From Dasypus novemcinctus (taxonomy: Eukaryota; Chordata; Mammalia; Cingulata; Dasypodidae), in contig NC_080702.1 in the NCBI RefSeq assembly GCF_030445035.2, positions 28,908,053-28,972,052 on the forward strand: DNA of 64,000 nt, in the 5' to 3' direction. The notes beneath the pieces were generated by a model that was given only the letters and a program-made list of their open reading frames with translations, had not been told where the DNA came from and made no database searches. Of this stretch, positions 61,681 through 64,000 are shown piece by piece (positions within the stretch are counted from its first letter, which is position 1; every line of letters begins with the position of its first letter). Made by a program: the position numbers and the translations under genes.

Positions 61681-62504
61681 ACACAGAGCAGGCAGCATGG
61701 AACAAGAGTGCTGGGCTTTGGGCATAGAAGGCTGTAGCTCCTCAGCCTGGCTCTCTCACTCGGGCAAATGATTTATTTCTCAGCTTTCTCATCTATGAAA
61801 TGGGTGGGATCTCTCTGCAGGACAGTCAGGGTGAAAGGAGACTCTCTACACTAACTGCCCAGGACCCTGCCTGCGACATAAGATGCTCGGTGGGGTTCAT
61901 TCTCCCGTTTTACGTTCGGAACGCACTGCTCCCCATCCCTGCGGGGGTTTTGCTCGTGAGGAGAGTGTCTGTCACCTTGTTCTTGAGGCTGTCCCTGAAG
62001 TTGGTCATTAGCGCGTGGTCCTTCTGCCTGCTCTCGTTGATGTTCTCAATCAGCTCCTGTGCCCTCTTCTTCAAGGTGGCGATGCTCGAGTCCAGGGAGG
62101 AAAAGTAGGGCCCCAGCTTCCCCTCCGGCACCGCCAGCTGGCGGTTGGCACTGGAGGTTGCGATGGGGGGGCTAGACACTTGACTTCTGAAATGACAGAA
62201 AAAGGAGATCGGTGCCCTGTTCCGCCGAGAGCTGGGTCAGGTCTGAATCGGCTGCGGTGGGAGGACGACCCATCGTCTGTCTCCTGGGGTGACAGCATGT
62301 TTCCTAGGCTACTTCATTCACGCAGCCACCCTGGGACATAGGGGAGGGACCCCCAGTTTATAACAGAAAAACACAGAGGCACAAATTAAAGAGGCCAAGG
62401 TCCCAGAACAAGGAAATCTGACTCCAGAGCCCGTGGTCCTTTACTTACACCAAGCTGCTGCTTTGAGATGAGCCTACAGGATATAAATGGTGTAAATGCT
62501 TTCT

Positions 62505-63278
62505 TCTTTTAAAAAAAAAAATGTTTATGGTGGTAAAAAATATACATAAATCGTTTTGTTCATTTTAAGTGGACAGTTCTTGGACATGAAATACACTGAC
62601 TCTACTGTGCAACTTTCACCACTGCCTATTTTCAGGATCCTAAACCAAAACTCAGATTCGTTTAGCAATAACTCCTCACTCTTACCTCCCACCACCCTTT
62701 GCAACCCCTGCTTTGCTTTTTGCTTCTGTGAATTTGCTTATTCTAAGTATTTCATAGAAGAGAAAGCATGCAATCTTTGGCCTTTTGTGTCTGGCTTATT
62801 TCCGTCAACACGATGTGTTCTAGGTTCATCCATGTTGCAGCATGTACCAGCCCTTCTTTTTATGGCTGAGTAATATGGATAAACCACATTTTGCTTATCC
62901 ATTCATCTGTTGATGGAAACTTGGGTTGCTTCCACCTTTTGGGTATTGTGAATAATGTTGTGATGACAGCTATTTTATTCCCCAGTGTTCATCACGTCTT
63001 CTGCTTAGCTCTATTAATAATTAGGTTCTATTAATTATTGAAAGTAGTCTATTGAAGTCTCCAGTTTCTCTCCAAATATACCGCCTCCAAGTCTCTTTTT
63101 CTCTCTTCACTTCTGTCATTTTTTTCTTCATGTATTTTGGGGCTGTTGTGAGGTGCATATAATCATTATATCCTATTGCTGGATTGAAGCTTTTGTCAAT
63201 ACATAATATCCTTCTTTGTCTCCTGCAAATCTTTTTTGACTTAAAGTCTATTTTGTTTGAGTATAATATATAGCCATT
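62505..63278 (-). mobile_element. Old L1 fragment
   Basis: The start (GTGGTAAAAAATATACATAA) and the later text (GAATTTGCTTATTCTAAG, ATTCATCTGTTGATGGAAAC) are typical of old L1 3' regions. From 62990 the text changes to another L1 segment (AGTCTATTGAAGTCTCCAG). It continues after a SINE at 63714 to the window end. No long open frame remains. Confidence 0.65.
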
Positions 63279-63291
63279 CTGGCTCTATTTT

Positions 63292-63700
63292 TTTTTTTTT
63301 AAGATTTATTTTTATTTACTTCTCTCCCCTTTCCCCTGCCCCATTGTCTGCTCTGTGTCCATTCACTGTGTGTTCTGTGTCCACTTGCATTCTTGGTGGC
63401 GCCAGAAATCTGTTTCTTTCTGTTGCGTCATTTTGCTGCGGCAGCTCTCCATGTGCGTGGCGCTACTCCTGGGTGGGCTGCGCTTTTTTTTCGTGTGGGG
63501 TGGCGCTCCTTATGGGACACACTCCTCGTGCATGGGGCTTCCCTATGCAGGGGACACCCCTGCGTGGCACGGCACTCCTTGCGCACATCAGCACTGCATG
63601 TGGGCCAGCTCACCACATGGGTCAGGAGGCCCTGGGTTTGAATCCTGGAGCTCCCTTTTGTTATGCGGACCCTCTAGCAGTTGAGCCACATCCGCTTCCC
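63292..63700 (-). mobile_element. DAS-III-like SINE inserted in old L1
   Basis: Reverse-oriented full element. An exact 13-bp target duplication (CTGGCTCTATTTT at 63279-63291 and 63701-63713) flanks it, which shows the insertion into the older L1 text. Confidence 0.93.
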
Positions 63701-63713
63701 CTGGCTCTATTTT

Positions 63714-64000
63714 GATGACTCTTTGCATGGTGCATCTTGCACCTTTTAGTTTCAGCCTTCTGTTTTTGTGTTCCTAAAGTAAGTCTCCTGTAGATAGCAT
63801 ATAGAATGGCTAATGCTTTTTCATCCAATCTGCCAAACTCTGCCTTTTAATAGGACAGTTTAACTCATTGACACTTAAGGTAATAACTAAGGAATAATTT
63901 ACTTCCATTTCACTATTTGTTTTCTGTATGTCTTCTTTGTTTTTTGCTCCTCAGTTACTCTATTACTGCCTTTGTTTGTATTTTGTATTTAATGTAGTAT
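63714..64000 (-). mobile_element. Old L1 fragment, continuation
   Basis: AGTCTCCTGTAGATAGCATA and CTCATTGACACTTAAGGTAA continue the L1 text interrupted by the SINE; it runs off the right edge. Confidence 0.6.

Overview
The window is a gene-dense, GC-rich block of a placental mammal genome with intron-containing genes, CpG islands, MIR elements and L1 remnants. The SINEs point to a xenarthran, most likely an armadillo. At least a dozen copies match the tRNA-derived DAS family (a tRNA-like head, a GC-rich body with the words GGGGGACACCCCTGCGTGGC and CAAGGAGTGCC, and an AAATAAATCTTTAAAA tail), which I know from armadillos. The gene order equals human 19p13.13: RTBDN(-), MAST1(+), DNASE2(-), KLF1(-), GCDH(+), SYCE2(-).

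Layout. 1-3.9 kb: intergenic, with DAS SINEs, one nested in another. 3.9-6.9 kb: RTBDN, five coding exons, two of its introns filled by GC-rich minisatellites. 7-11.4 kb: TG-rich simple repeat split by an L1 3' end, then an orphan CpG island with a TATA box. 11.7-40.8 kb: MAST1, 26 coding exons for the standard isoform plus two alternative 5' exons. 41.4-43.4 kb: DNASE2, six exons, convergent with MAST1. 44.7-47.4 kb: KLF1, three exons, with an erythroid-type promoter and an upstream GATA/E-box/GATA cluster. 48-52 kb: ACA-rich repeats and SINEs. 52.2-59.2 kb: GCDH, 11 coding exons. 58.8-62.2 kb: the 3' part of SYCE2, whose last exon lies inside the last intron of GCDH. 62.2-64 kb: old L1 sequence with a DAS SINE inserted.

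Every exon junction was read by eye: all introns begin GT and end AG, reading phases agree across each gene, and the spliced lengths (RTBDN 202 aa, MAST1 1555 aa, DNASE2 357 aa, KLF1 359 aa, GCDH 437 aa) lie close to the human proteins as I remember them. The genes share no pathway: photoreceptor flavin binding, a neuronal microtubule-associated kinase, lysosomal DNA degradation, erythroid transcription, lysine/tryptophan catabolism and the meiotic synaptonemal complex. One functional link is known: KLF1 supports DNASE2-dependent clearance of expelled erythroblast nuclei.

The most unusual element is a seven-copy, 78-bp tandem array (21228-21773) filling most of MAST1 intron 6 and ending exactly at the exon 7 boundary. 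Every copy carries a CTCF-core-like motif, four copies carry a 3' splice site, and the whole intron is open in frame.
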